A stretch of 64,000 nt of DNA from Saccharina japonica (Eukaryota; Sar; Phaeophyceae; Laminariales; Laminariaceae). Shown here in pieces: positions 44,701 to 54,126 of this stretch. A program made the position numbers and the translations under genes. The stretch is from NCBI GenBank assembly GCA_008828725.1, contig MEHQ01001370.1, forward strand, positions 21,852 through 85,851, in the 5' to 3' direction. How positions within the stretch are numbered: the stretch's first letter is position 1; the number at the start of each line of letters is the position of its first letter. The notes beneath the pieces are model-generated. The model had not been told where the DNA came from, did not search any database, and worked only from the letters and a program-made list of their open reading frames with translations.

Positions 44701-47700
44701 TCTGCCGTTATGAGAGGCTGTTGTGCAGAATCTAGATGGTTCAGATCCAACCCAGGAATCACGTGCTACATCATGCGGCTTGTACGCGTCCCACCCGTCA
44801 ACACGGGCTAAAGCATACGCACATGATCAGGAGTAGACATGCCTTGCAAGGTCTAGATCGTGAACTGGGAAGGATCTGTGTGATCTGTCCAAGGTCTATA
44901 GCTTTAATGGCGTTGTTTTACCGAAACAGAACGAGCTATTATACATGATGCCACATTTGCTGCACATAATCACGAGCTACTACTAACGGGTACGTACGTA
45001 GCAGGTTGTGGCGCTTTCGTCAAAACGCCGGTTATTTTTTCTCTCACATCGCCGTTTGGCCCGAACTCTGTCGTGGGCATGTCGAACACTAGCGAGGCCC
45101 CATCCTCCACGGTGAAACGGACATTGACGAACCTGTGCGATAGCGCAGCGCATTTAGAGGCGGTATAGTGTTGTTGTTGTTGTTGTTGTTGGTTACCCAA
45201 TCAATCGACTTCCGGTTACACCAGTATCGAGAACATAATTATCGTTTTTGCCGGTGTCCAGATTAGACACCAGTGACACACGCCTACGCCCGAATGTGCT
45301 AAAACTCGTCGGATGTCGTGCTGTAGATGGTGACGGCTCGAGCCGCTGGGGATACCTAAAGCTGCCAAAAAACGGGAGAGAGGTCAGCAACGAGAGGCTC
45401 ATGTTTTTACCTTGACTACTGTGTTACCACCGGAGCCCACTCTCTCAACTCTCCCAACTCTCCCAACACACCACCGTTCTCTATTAAGCACGGCCACATA
45501 AGCGCCACCTTTCAAACCATCTCTTTCTTCTGTTATATTGGACAACACAAGTGAACTTCAAGGTCACCACGTAGGTGCCATCAGCCTCCTGCGTGTTTCT
45601 CCACGAGAGATCCACAACATTGCATTATTCCATCACAGTTCAATCTCAATCAATCCAACAAAACGCGCTATTCCATATACTCGCCGTATGTACCCCCTAA
45701 CCAGACATGCCTTCCATGTATACTTCGTGGTATATGCTAAGATTCAACCCCGCCCCATAAACCGCACATATTTCCTACGTTTAATCCTGCATACACACCT
45801 TTCATCATGCTACCTTACTGTGTTACCTTACTCTGTGCTACCTCATTTTGTTACCATACTGTGTTACCTTACTGTGTTACCTGTTACTGTGCTACCTTAC
45901 TGTGTTGCCTTACTCTGTGGTACCTTACAGTGTTACCTTACTGTGTCATCGCTGCTGAGGGTGAGGGTCCCACCCGTGACAAGCACCTCCGCCAGCTCGT
46001 CGCTGCCACTCTGCGGGGTAGGGCATTCGAGCTGCGCAACGCCGTCCAGATCGATCACAACAGTGTCGCTCCCCAGAGGCACGGGCACGCCCAAGTCGCT
46101 GACATCGTCGCAAAGCAAGGTACTGCCAAATACGGAAAATTGAAAATGGGAAGATTGGTCAAAAGTAAGAGCTCGTATGATATAGAGGCGATGCTAGCAC
46201 GGTGGTAGGGGTTGCACTTTATTACTGTAGGAGTTCAAACATTTCCCATCGACCGAAGGGGAGCTACCCAATAACCTATACATATGGGTCCGACGTGTTG
46301 TTTACAATAATATTAATAATACTCTTCGTCAGGTGTCAGATACACAGATATATATGCAGAAAAAAATCAGGGTACGAGTAGTAGCGCACATACATCCAGT
46401 AGAATTGTTTTGATTATTTCACCAATTACGTGCACAACACCATCACTCATTGCCCGCCGCTGCCACATTGATGGTATCGTTATTCATTTGTTGGTTGTGC
46501 GTGCGACGTCCACACCCACACCACGGCACTGCCGCCGTCCCTCTGCTAAACACCACCCAAATAAAGATATGACTGGATGTATTTACACTCTGGAAAGGGT
46601 CGCTGCGACCAACATACTACTACGGCCACTATTTGATAGAATAGTCAGGTACAGTACTAGTAGTAGTAAATTATTTGCGAAGCTTCCAGCTGCCAGCTGT
46701 GACGCTTGTTTGTGTCTACTGTACATACCATCATGCCCGACATGGGCTGACGATCTTCTGTCTGTGGACCCCCCCCAGCATAGCAAGCTTTAGCCTTAAG
46801 TGCGTTATTTTCTGTCGCACATGTGCGTGATGTGTACGTTCTTTGCGTTTTGTTTGTTTCTCAAAAACGGATGAACTGCTGTCGGTTGTTTTCGCTTGCC
46901 GTACTGATAAGACGTGAACAGATACATTTACGATTAGAGTACCGGGGGGCTTTCTTGTGACGTTCTGCAAACAATCAATGTGTTTTAGATATTACGGGGG
47001 ACCATAATAAATATCCTAACCCTAACCCTAACCTACTGCTGTATATACAAAAACCAATGATACATACTTCGTATTTTACTATGTTTACATTTTTATTAAC
47101 ACTGTTTCGTCCTATTTACCATCATGGTCCTCCGTTTCCTTCGTTTCATCTTCCACACATATCATAATATATAGTCGGCGTTCCCGGTAGAATGACAGGT
47201 GAACATCGTCCCTTTTATAGTCAAGATCGTGGGTTCGAGCCCCCCCGAGTGCATGTGCATACTCGTATTATACGTACGGCGTAGAGACTTTTTCTCGCAA
47301 AAAAAAACATCTTGACTACGAGAGGAAAACGCGAGAGCGTGAGTTAGCAAAATTCGATGAAAATCGACGAGCGTTGGGAATGCTGAACCCTCTGCGCTAT
47401 AAAAATCAAGGCACGAACCGTATTGGGGAGGAGGGAGAAGAGCCTGCTTTGTGACCCCGGATCTGAGTTACGACTGTTAATAGGGAGAGAGAAAACAAGG
47501 GCGAAGATAATGAATGGGATGGACAAAAAAAAAACAGAAAAAACATGAGTTTCTTGCTCATCATGCCATGCTCGCGCCTTCGAAAACAAGGGAAGGGTTT
47601 TTCATGTTTCGAAACAGGCCAGCGAGCCGACGTCTTGACAGTTTGCATGCATACTTATGATTATGCGCTCAGGCCAACCGCACGAGAACCCTCGAGCAGG

Positions 47701-48906
47701 CCACCGGGCAGGCCCTCTCTCTCCGGGTGAGGTCGAGAGGCAGACGGGCACGGTGGCAGCGGGAGAAAAAAACAAACGAAAAGATCCACCTCGCGTCGAT
47801 AAAAGGGGCGTGGAGCTCTCCCTCGGAACTCCACAATTAGTGAGTGCTATGACGACACGCATCTGGGTACAGGTATCATATACTGCAGTAGTATACAGTA
47901 CCGGCATACAATAGTTATATAATTACGCCACACAGCAGCACAGCACCTGCAGTACCATATCACCGGGAGCATATCATACATCATTTTACTTCGTAAGAAA
48001 GAAGCAAAATAAACATCATCAGTCGTCTACGAAACAGCCCAACAAACTGAGTGAGGGTATAATATGTATGTACCAGGTATATTTCCTATTTTCGGATCGC
48101 CCGCAGCAATAACACCATAATGTTCGTACGCATATCTTGGAATATAGACAACAACTCCCCGAGACTTTCGTATCGCACCCTCCGCACTCCGCACTACCTC
48201 GTATAATAATAAATACTACCAAGGGTAAGTATTAATAGTATAAATAGAAGTATTATACGAGTACCTCAGAGTACCTCGTGAAAAAAAAAAAAAATTACTC
48301 GTATAATATCTGTTCTGAATGCATACATACATACGTAGGTAATACGTATGATACGCAAGACTTTCGTACAGCTTTGTACTTTGTACCAGTAGTGGACAAA
48401 CACTGTTAGTGGATCTTCCTAAGGTAGCTCATTAGGCACTCTGATTGGCCAAGCAAGCACTGACCACTGGCCTAGGGTTCGGGTTCGGGTTAGGGTTAGG
48501 GTTCGATCTGAGGGTCTACTACCACCCTCGCTTTGTACAGCTTGCTTTCTTTGTGTTTTTTCTTTGATGCGACGTTCTTACATATTATATACTCGTACCT
48601 GGTATACGATTATGTACATATATATGTACAGGTTGCGTTTCCACTCTCGACTCTCTCTGTTTGTACTCTCCTCTCCTCGTTTTTATGGAGCCATCGAGCG
48701 ATCGAACCATCGAAGGAGTATCGCACCTGACTGGCTAACTATCGAGCCATTGAACCACACACCGAACTACTACCAACTAATTGAACCATCGATTCACCGG
48801 AAAACATCGAACCACCGAAGGAACCATCTCGCACCTACCTGGCTGTTGCAAATGTGACCAATGCCACTGACGATAGCACTGCTCTTACACCCCAGGACTT
48901 TGCCAT
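32628..48906 (-). CDS. Gene B: secreted Pmp-like beta-helix repeat protein, 15 exons
   Basis: Paralogue of gene A on the same strand, 7.6 kb upstream of it (gene B TAG to gene A ATG). Exons sum to 1,272 nt: 423 residues plus TAG, no internal stop. Layout: signal peptide (1-22), N-terminal segment with two Cys (23-85), beta-helix rungs (85-393) with FNDN, FNRN, GGAV and GGGI motifs, and a 30-residue tail ending VCVDKFT. Start fixed by an in-frame TGA eight or so codons upstream. It has one rung exon more than gene A (exon 11). All splice sites are GT-AG; phase is 2 except 0 after exons 3, 7 and 14, as in gene A. Introns are 0.24-2.7 kb. Probably exported to the cell surface; partner and activity unknown. 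Confidence 0.85.
33728..33818 (-). CDS. Gene B exon 14
   Basis: Acceptor TTTTCTAG|C, donor AATCCG|GTGCGG, phase 2 to 0. Encodes GTSGNGVLTFNSPDEVEFSD then NIVGRTSANP. Confidence 0.82.
33926..34208 (-). mobile_element. M1 element (gene B intron 13)
   Basis: Edges ACGCATGGTACGGTAGAG and CTACGCCTATCGTGGGAACGC. Inner text is rearranged or diverged compared with other copies. A further M1 fragment lies in intron 14 at about 33110-33235. Confidence 0.45.
34340..34770. repeat. GTGTGACATGGTTA minisatellite (gene B intron 13)
   Basis: About 15-bp units (GTGTGACATGGTTAT and variants) repeated some 25 times, ending only a few bases from the exon 13 donor. Confidence 0.8.
34778..34849 (-). CDS. Gene B exon 13
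   Basis: Acceptor CAAACAG|A, donor GAAGG|GTAAGT, phase 2-2. Encodes FKKSVLFSENEVFRSGAAFS then VSE. Counterpart of gene A exon 12. Confidence 0.9.
35501..35581 (-). CDS. Gene B exon 12
   Basis: Acceptor CCTCAG|C, donor AC|GTACGT, phase 2-2. Encodes FRGKTQFNGNQVSDYGGGIS then IDGGDV. Flanking text (CAACGGGGCATTT, GACGGGGGTTAG) pairs it with gene A exon 11. Confidence 0.9.
36147..36385 (+). mobile_element. M1 element, right terminus missing (gene B intron 11)
   Basis: GAGGACGCGTGTCGCGATCG start, then AAAATCGTCGAACTTTCATT, TTGTGTTGCAATATTG, CTGCAGGTATAGAGCTTC and CACCCTCAGAAGGCAGAAAC. An M2 copy lies just to the left (about 35905-36000). Confidence 0.55.
36534..36614 (-). CDS. Gene B exon 11 (rung absent from gene A)
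   Basis: Acceptor CTTCAG|C, donor GTCAG|GTGAGA, phase 2-2. Encodes FGGAAQFNRNQADFSGGGIS then VQGGDV, very close to gene A exon 11 and gene B exon 12. No counterpart is found at the matching place in gene A, whose intron there holds a V1 repeat. Confidence 0.88.
36859..36936 (-). CDS. Gene B exon 10
   Basis: Acceptor CGACAG|G, donor AT|GTAAGC, phase 2-2. Encodes FYTKAYFNDNRSGNDGGAVI then NSGSL. Confidence 0.9.
37475..37598 (+). mobile_element. SINE-like repeat V1, internally deleted (gene B intron 9)
   Basis: GCGTGGGTAGTCGCAATTCG, GGCCCCGGATCTGAGTTACG, ACTAGGAAGGAGAG, then an A-rich end. About 60 bp shorter in the middle than other copies. Confidence 0.55.
37719..37904 (+). mobile_element. 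SINE-like repeat V2 with short (CAA)n tail (gene B intron 9)
   Basis: Differs from 25883-26104 at only a few positions outside the tail, so this family was active recently on this chromosome. Confidence 0.65.
38513..38587 (-). CDS. Gene B exon 9
   Basis: Acceptor GTTCAG|C, donor CG|GTGAGC, phase 2-2. Encodes FRGDATFTSHSCDYGGAVAN then AGKM. Confidence 0.9.
39460..39648 (+). CDS. Unidentified 62-residue ORF inside gene B intron 8
   Basis: Plus-strand ORF, MSSPQFQLYSWYFEYFKRRP... ending SLFRSRAVPV. Aromatic and charged composition and A/T-rich third positions look protein-like and differ from the surrounding exons. No domain recognised. Two short frames starting MAND lie just upstream (39259-39390). 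It could be a fragment of an inserted element or chance. Confidence 0.25.
   Translation: MSSPQFQLYSWYFEYFKRRPIEQLLERDPLSISLKSVDQSNYLQYCEHGIPLSLFRSRAVPV
39824..39882 (-). CDS. Gene B exon 8
   Basis: Acceptor CACTATAACAG|GCG, phase 0; donor AT|GTGAGT, phase 2. Encodes AFDGGEGCAVGNRDPEGTV. Confidence 0.87.
39883..40570. repeat. Tandem array of 80-95-bp units carrying copies of the exon 8 acceptor
   Basis: About eight diverged units, each with GATGGGGTCAA, CTCCTGTTATAGTGCGGTCA and GGGTCACGGTTTTCCTGG. On the gene strand several units read CGCACTATAACAG|GAG, the same text as the real acceptor of exon 8. Confidence 0.75.
41114..41150 (-). CDS. Gene B exon 7 (37-nt microexon)
   Basis: Acceptor CCTGCAG|G, donor CACGG|GTGAGC, phase 2 to 0. 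Encodes FSKTAIFDTNAR. Confidence 0.87.
41624..41674 (-). pseudogene. Degenerate copy of the MS[FL]DEILDLTA leader
   Basis: In the minus direction ACGAGTTTCGAAGAAACCCT gives TSFEETLDLTS: the start codon is changed to ACG. The upstream text GATCGGAGCATTTCACGCGC resembles that at 31490-31530. Confidence 0.3.
41928..41999 (-). CDS. Gene B exon 6
   Basis: Acceptor ACAACAG|G, donor ATCAG|GTATGA, phase 2-2. Encodes FRGDTVFRNNRFLPIDNIDG then GFI. Confidence 0.88.
42814..42879 (-). CDS. Gene B exon 5
   Basis: Acceptor GGGGCAG|A, donor CTCAA|GTGAGT, phase 2-2. Encodes FKGDAVFEDNGNVFRSNSGD then L. Confidence 0.9.
43968..44205. repeat. ATCATACAG 9-bp microsatellite (gene B intron 4)
   Basis: Some 24 units of ATCATACAG with variants. 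The left flank (CAGATCCAACCCAGGA ... CACCCGGAAACACGAGCTA) recurs at 44736-44815 without the array. Open frames here are repeat translation. Confidence 0.85.
44344..44471 (-). CDS. Gene B exon 4
   Basis: Phase 0 to 2, donor ATGGA|GTGAGT. Encodes DVENPPGFLIDVKEGGRVTF then TGDFVGQDVDNVRSMFFNAG and SM; 28 of 42 residues match gene A exon 4. The acceptor CAG follows a run of ATG triplets instead of a pyrimidine tract. Confidence 0.88.
44540..44690. repeat. 12-bp GGAGGTATTGAT-type minisatellite
   Basis: GGAGGNATN-TNGATG units repeat about 12 times. The antisense frame reads PPIPPFIP, a repeat artefact. Confidence 0.7.
45048..45132 (-). CDS. Gene B exon 3
   Basis: Acceptor GCACAG|G, donor GCGAT|GTGAGA, phase 2 to 0. 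Encodes FVNVRFTVEDGASLVFDMPT then TEFGPNGD. Confidence 0.9.
45937..46122 (-). CDS. Gene B exon 2
   Basis: Acceptor TTTGGCAG|T, donor GTAAG|GTAACA, phase 2-2. Encodes TLLCDDVSDLGVPVPLGSDT, VVIDLDGVAQLECPTPQSGS and a last part with VTGGTLTLSSDDTV. The neighbouring intron (45800-45950) is filled with GTGTTACCTTACT repeats. Confidence 0.88.
47015..47034. repeat. Interstitial telomere-type repeat (CCCTAA)3
   Basis: CCTAACCCTAACCCTAACCT, about three units. Confidence 0.8.
47172..47245 (+). other. Degenerate tRNA-like sequence
   Basis: GTGGGTTCGAGCCCCCC looks like a T-arm and B box, and GGTAGAATGACAGGTGAACA like a D-arm. The anticodon stem does not pair, and no acceptor stem closes. Either a tRNA relic or chance. 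Confidence 0.2.
47340..47545 (+). mobile_element. SINE-like repeat V1 with A-rich tail (gene B intron 1)
   Basis: GAGTTAGCAAAATTCGATG, AAAAATCAAGGCACGAACCG, TGTGACCCCGGATCTGAGTT, then GGGATGGACAAAAAAAAAAC. Near full length. Confidence 0.65.
48474..48505. repeat. Interstitial telomere-type repeat
   Basis: GGGTTCGGGTTCGGGTTAGG then GTTAGGGTTCG: five units mixing TTAGGG with the variant TTCGGG. Confidence 0.75.
48690..48815. repeat. ATCGAACC-type degenerate repeat beside gene B exon 1
   Basis: ATCGAGCGATCGAACCATCG and similar words up to the exon 1 donor; counterpart of 24890-24955. Confidence 0.6.
48839..48906 (-). CDS. Gene B exon 1 (signal peptide)
   Basis: Encodes MAKSWGVRAVLSSVALVTFA then TA: Lys/Arg n-region, hydrophobic core and small residues before the expected cleavage site. 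Donor CCAG|GTAGGT, phase 2. The ATG context CAATATG is shared with gene A, and an in-frame TGA lies upstream. Confidence 0.88.
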
Positions 48907-50095
48907 ATTGATGAAGCTGTGATAATAATATCACTCCCTGTCGATCCCCCCAGTAGTACTGCTGCTGTGAGCACTGCTGTTGTTGTTGTTGTTGGTTGTT
49001 GTAGTAGTGTTGTTGTTGTAGCAACAGTTAGTGTGGTGGTAGTAGTTAGTTCGTGCTGGTGTTGATTGCGTCAAGAAGAAGAAGAAGAAGAAGACAGCAG
49101 AGTGTGGGATGCAGAGTGTGTGGATCGAGGGTTGTGGGGGGTGGGGGGGGTGCGCTTGTTGAAGGTCCACGCGTGCGTGTGTTCCTGCTACGTGCGACCT
49201 CACTCACCATTATTAATACATATTTATTTGATTTATTCAGTGTCTTTATTTTGATTATTTTGCGAATCCAATGCACGGGGTATCTCTCAGCATGTACGTA
49301 TGTATTAATAGTATGTCGACACCTCAACAAGCAGCATACGATACCTGGCACCATGTATATACCGGTATAAGACGTCGAATTGTGCAGTACCGGCATGAAA
49401 ATATGATTTCATGTACCGGTATTCAGTCAGATAGATGAAATTCCCTGATTCCTCGGATTCCTTTATATTATATTATCACCTGCGGTATTTTTCTTGCCAT
49501 CAGACACTAGGTACTTAGGTACTGGTGTGTACTCGTACTCGTATCATACGTATATACGAGCATGAACGAGCTTCAACGTTGATCACTCATAAGCACTCCA
49601 CTCCGAACGAACAAAATAACCGGGGAAGTGACTGTTCGTGGTTCGTGACGGGGTGGTGGTGCTGCTTGGGGTGGTGGGGAGACGTACCGGGTTATTTATA
49701 TATTACTACTGTTCTGTTGTTGTAGTTGCAGATTGGCTGCGGATCACGAAGCGTGTGTGCGTGTGTGTGCGTTGTCTTCGCAAACCACATATTATTATAC
49801 TATGCGCATAATAAAATTGACAAGAAAAAAAGAGGTCCACGACATAATAAACTGATGTGTGGGCTACAGCAAGCAGTATCACAGAAGAAAAGCAGTACAC
49901 CAGGGGTACTAAATATTAATCTTTTAATACGAAGTATCATACTGCTGACTGCTGACTGTGTACGAAGTAGTGTGCGAGTGTGTGCAATGTGAAAGAAACA
50001 GGAAAAGAAAAAGGACGACGTCATCTAACTCATCAGCCGTTCAGGAAAATAAAGCCTAAATACAAAAGTGTTTCTTAGTATTAAAAAAAAAAAGT
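48907..50095. promoter_or_regulatory. 5' flank of gene B, then intergenic
   Basis: (GTT)n and (AAG)n runs at 48978-49095 parallel the less regular text upstream of gene A. No TATA box can be assigned. Beyond about 49200 nothing gene-like was seen. Confidence 0.3.
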
Positions 50096-50340
50096 GGAAG
50101 ATTGAACGAAGGAAATCTGGGGTTTGTGGAGAGGTATTGAATCGTTGGCATGATTGAAAGAGGGGATCGGGAAAGGTTTATCAAGTACGTATCATGGCGG
50201 TGCAGTTGGTTGAGCTGGAGAGACAGAGGTTGGAAGGTTTGAGGCAGGAAGGGAGAAGACCATCTAGTACGGGGCTCTACTCGTGGTGTTGACGAGCAAG
50301 GGTTTGGCACTGGGTGGAAGGTCGGGCAGTTAAAAGAAGT
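50096..50340 (+). repeat. V3 repeat
   Basis: Near full-length copy, same block order as 29146-29413. Confidence 0.65.
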
Positions 50341-50716
50341 TTTCGGCGCTCGCTCGCAGCAGCAGTAGTACCAGTTAATAATCGACCTTCCACGAGGGGG
50401 GTGGATACTACATTTCTGGGATTTTTATTTTTTAGCTCACTCTTGAGGAATGCCACAGCGCGGTAGGGGTGTGTGTGGTGGCTTATTTTCCGAATTCCTT
50501 ACGTATGTATGTCATGGAGGATCTCAATCAAGATTATTAGGATTTCACCCAAAACATGCGTGTGAGTGACATGTCACATAATCGAAGAAGTTTTTCGTTC
50601 GCCCAACCCGATGCAATACTCGCAGTAGTGTAATAGCATGGGCTATATAATAAGTCCTCAAACAAACATAGCTAATACCTGGTAGGTAGATAGTGTCTCA
50701 CAGGGCATTCTTTAGT

Positions 50717-50829
50717 GGGTCGGGGTCTGTTGCGCGCATCGCAACAGGCGACTCAGGGAGTGTTGCGCGCACCTCAACACGCCTGAGGCGCGTGTTGCGC
50801 GCCTGAGGCGCACAAGCCCCGACCACCCC

Positions 50830-50870
<41 letters not shown>

Positions 50871-51145
50871 GCGAAAAAATGGCGATCTATGGGCGAATGT
50901 ACGCCTAAAAAGCCTAAAAGATGTCCAATTACGACTAATATCAAGAAAAAAAAGACCCCCAATTTTTTTTCTCGACTCCGGCGAGAAAAATAACACGCAA
51001 CAATTTTTTTCGCCTACGGCGAAAATGTTGCGCGCCCAAAATCGCGTGTTGCGCTGCGCGCAACTAGCCTCGCGGCGACTGTTGCGCAAAACCGCTATTT
51101 TGGCCAAATGTTGCGCCAGCGCAACAGCGCAACACCTAATTAATA
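50717..51145. repeat. Palindromic TTGCGC element with a 38-base C tract
   Basis: Rich in TTGCGC and GCGCAA words at both ends (TGTTGCGCGCATCGCAACAG on the left, TTGCGCCAGCGCAACAGCGC on the right), so it can fold back. C homopolymer at 50831-50868. The minus-strand open frame across it is interrupted by a Gly run from the homopolymer and is not called. Confidence 0.5.
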
Positions 51146-51321
51146 CCCTGGTGTCTCATATGGTCTGGTAAAAGGATCATAACAATACATAGACCAAGAA
51201 GGGTGAACTGCTAGTGTCATGTCACAGTGTTTTGGTGGCTCACTTTGGCGAGAAATTGGTTTGCGGGAGTCGTGTATTGTTGGGAGCGAAGTCACAGTGT
51301 TTTGGTGGCTCGCTTTGGCCT

Positions 51322-51470
51322 TTAGTAGTAGCCTTTCGTAGCCTTTAGTAGTAGCCTTTCGTAGCCTTTCGTAGCCTTTAGTAGCCTTTCGTAGCCGTTC
51401 GTAGCCTTTGCTAGCCTTAAGGAGCCTTTAGGAGCCTTTAGTAGCCTTTAGTAGCCTTTAGTAGCCTTCA
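51322..51470. repeat. TAGTAGCCTT-type microsatellite
   Basis: About 15 units of 9-12 bp (GTAGCCTTT, GGAGCCTTTA), followed by an M1 right terminus at 51475-51545 (AAATAAGGTATACC...TATCGTAGCACGGGTC). Confidence 0.75.
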
Positions 51471-51545
51471 GTAGGTCTATCGTTCAGAAAGCGTTTCAGC
51501 CAAAATAAGGTATACCTTGGTATACCTCTATCGTAGCACGGGTCG

Positions 51546-52757
51546 AGTTGAACTAACGGGGGTTTCCATACAGTTTCAGGAACAATGGGATGTTTGTTGC
51601 GGGGTAGTACTGAACACTATATTCGGGCATATGATGAACGGGTAGGAACAGACGCACTCGCTTGAAATAGGAAAGCGAGTAGAGTAGCGGGAGCAGCGAT
51701 CGATAGCCAGAGTCCAGCGATCGATAGCCAGAGTCCATAGATATCGGGCGAGGCCCGGCGCGAGCGTGGGAGAGAGCCACAGGCACCGAGTAGGGAGCGG
51801 CAGAGAACCGTCGGGCATCATTGTTTTTGTTTTTGAGGCTGGGTGCTGTCCTATCTATGCTGTACGCTGCAGGCATCGGAACAGCTCGGTGAAGGGCGAG
51901 TTCCATAATATTTATGCGGGTATAGCGTTTTCAGAAATAACGAGAAGTTGCGGAGAAGGGGGGAGGGGGACAAGTTACAGGTGAGGTTCAAGGGATGAAA
52001 AAAGAAGCCAAGGAAGGAAGGGAGCCGTTCAGGTGATAATGAGGAAGGGGTTGGGAGTGGGAGAGGACGGGGGGGGGGGGGGGGGGGGTCTGTTGGTAGT
52101 AGTATTTCAGTGTGTACTGTAATAACAGAGAGCTACCAAGGACAGCCCCTTGAATGGCGTTTTGGAGGGCAGAAGGATGGAGGGTATGGTCTAGGGGGCA
52201 GGCAACCCAATGTTTGAGGAGTAGCATGTGGCCGACGTAGGGGGGAAAAGGAGGGATATGGAAGGAGGGGGGAGCGGGGGCGAGACTGGTTCCGGAGAGG
52301 ATCGGGGGGGCACAAGACTCGCAGCGAAGCGAGTGCCAGCAGTGGTAATCAAGAAGGAAGGAATGTGGTCTTTGTATGATTTCAGCGTGTACGTGAGGGC
52401 AAACATGCAAGACCCACAGTTTGGGTGTCAGAAGTGGTAGGGGGCGGGGCAGCGGAGTACAAGAGAGAGTGTTGGGTCAGGGAACTAATTGGGGGCGAAA
52501 GACAGAAGAAACATAACACATAGATAGGAAAGGAAACCTCGGTCTCGTGAAGGGGGGCGTTCCATTCGCGGAGCTGGACTGGTAGAGAAGTCGACCGCGT
52601 TTCCGATAATGATGTGTTTCGGAAGAAGGCGCTAACGCGCGCGGGGGGGAAAGGGGCAGCACAGCCCCTTCCCCCCTCCTCCTTTGATGTGTGTTTGGGA
52701 GCGTATGCACGTGGGAGGGGGGGAGGAGCCGAGCACACACCCCCTCCCCCCTCCCCC
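51546..52757. other. Intergenic, purine-rich, no gene seen
   Basis: GGGAGG-rich text and a G run at 52069-52088. GCGATCGATAGCCAGAGTCC is duplicated at 51693-51738. Frames on the minus strand are Pro/Ser-rich shadows. Confidence 0.45.
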
Positions 52758-53283
52758 ATATCAATATATTATATATTTGTTGGTTGGGTTGGCGTCGGTT
52801 GGTGACGACGCTGTAAAACACCCCTCTCACTGCGTGAGCTAGACAACCAGTGTACCGTTTTTTTTGTGGTTACCAAAGCTGGCGGTCGAGTTAGATCATT
52901 TGTGCGGGGTGGATAACCTTTGCTCCGCACAAGGGGGACGTTCGTATCACGTAGTGTGTACCAGGTATATGGTAAGGCACCCGCGAGGCAGTTACATAGT
53001 GCTCCCATTGCTGTCTCAGGAAGTGGCCACACCATATAAATTATATTAACTCATTGAAGTTGTCATCCATATGCAACCCCGCCTCACAAGCGGTTTTTAG
53101 TACAATGTACAGTAGTTCACCCTTCATGCGACTCGACGAACACCTCACGGCGCTTCGCGCTTGGTGTTAGCAATGTCTGCCTGGTCGGTGAAAACCCGAC
53201 ATGCTCCATCCCGGCATTGCAAGGCTGCGAGGGTCTATGGCCATACGACTACGGCCATGCATGAAAATGAAGTACACCCCCCC
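52758..53283 (+). mobile_element. V4 element, full-length copy with C tail
   Basis: About 520 bp between a C-rich run and a C tract (53276-53283). Landmarks in order: AT-rich palindromic start, GGTTGGGTTGGCGTCGGTTG, GTGAGCTAGACAACCAG, CCAAAGCTGGCGGTCGAG, ATTTGTGCGGGGTGGA, CGCGAGGCAGTTACATAG, CATGCGACTCG, CGCGCTTGGTG, GCAATGTCTGCCTGGT, TATGGCCATACGACTACGG, AAGTACA. No protein coding capacity. Confidence 0.75.
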
Positions 53284-53419
53284 TCTCCCTTCGGCTATTT
53301 TCCATATACTGTAGTGCAAAGCATCTTTCGTGGAAGTATTAACATCCAAAGTGTCGGGAGGAAAATCATGGTCCGCACTCCTCAAATCGCGGTTCCACAC
53401 AAGAGTTCGGAAAAATCCA

Positions 53420-54085
53420 CACGTAGGACAACTCATGAGCTAGCTCATCTGTTGTGTATAGCTCCATCTGTCGTGTATAGCTCAAGCCTTCAAAACATGT
53501 GCAGATGAGCTACCGCCTATAAACGTAGCTCAATCCGGGGGAAACATGTGTAGCTGATGTAGCTCCTATAGCTCATTTTGGGTCAAATAAGCTAGCTCAT
53601 CCAGCTCCTGTAGATGTGCAGATGAGCTATCCTCCATAGCCCAAGCTTTGAAAACATGTGCAGATGAGCTATCGCCTATAGCTCAAGCCGGGAAAACGTG
53701 TGCAGATGAGCTATCCTCTATAGCTCAAGCTTTGAAAACATGTGCAGATGAGCTATCGCCTATAGCTCAAGGCAAGGAAAACATGTGCAAATAGCTACCG
53801 CCTATAGCTCAAGCTTTGAAAATATGTGCAGATGAGCTATCGCTTATAGCTCAAGCTTTCAAAACATGTGCAGATGAGCTATCGTATAGTATAGCTCAAG
53901 CTTTGAAAACATGTGCAGATGAGCTATCGCCTATAGCTATTGATGAGCTATCCTCTATAGCTCAAGCTCTGAAAACATGTACAGATGAGCTATCGCCTAT
54001 AGCTCAAGCCAAGGTAAACATGTGCAGTTCATGTAGCTCACGTAGCTCACCGGCGAGCTACCTCTTTAAAGAGCTAACTCGAGCT
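53420..54085. repeat. 42-bp minisatellite rich in AGCT
   Basis: Unit GATGAGCTATCGCCTATAGC + TCAAGCTTTGAAAACATGTGCA, about 14 copies with variants. Each unit holds two to four AGCT sites. Since 42 is divisible by three, part of it stays open (KTCADELSPIAQAL repeated). Confidence 0.85.
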
Positions 54086-54126
54086 ATATGGTAAGCTGAT
54101 CTGTCCGGGGTGTAGAATAATCAAAG

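Larger units (their letters stand above)
46123..48838 (-). other. Gene B intron 1 (2.7 kb), no further exon seen
   Basis: Holds telomere-type repeats (47015-47034, 48474-48505), a tRNA-like remnant (47172-47245) and a V1 repeat. No exon shared with gene A intron 1 was found. Confidence 0.5.

Noticed and set aside
46583..46793. Coding exon in gene B intron 1
   Set aside because: Open frames exist, but there is no counterpart in gene A and no splice sites in phase.
10445..48906. Bacterial (chlamydial) Pmp autotransporter genes or contaminating DNA
   Set aside because: Only the repeat motif is shared. The genes have many GT-AG introns and a eukaryotic-style signal peptide, and no autotransporter barrel.
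49046..49396. ORFs upstream of gene B on both strands
   Set aside because: Low-complexity (AAG)n and GGGGTGGGG text drives the open frames; no start context or homologue at gene A.
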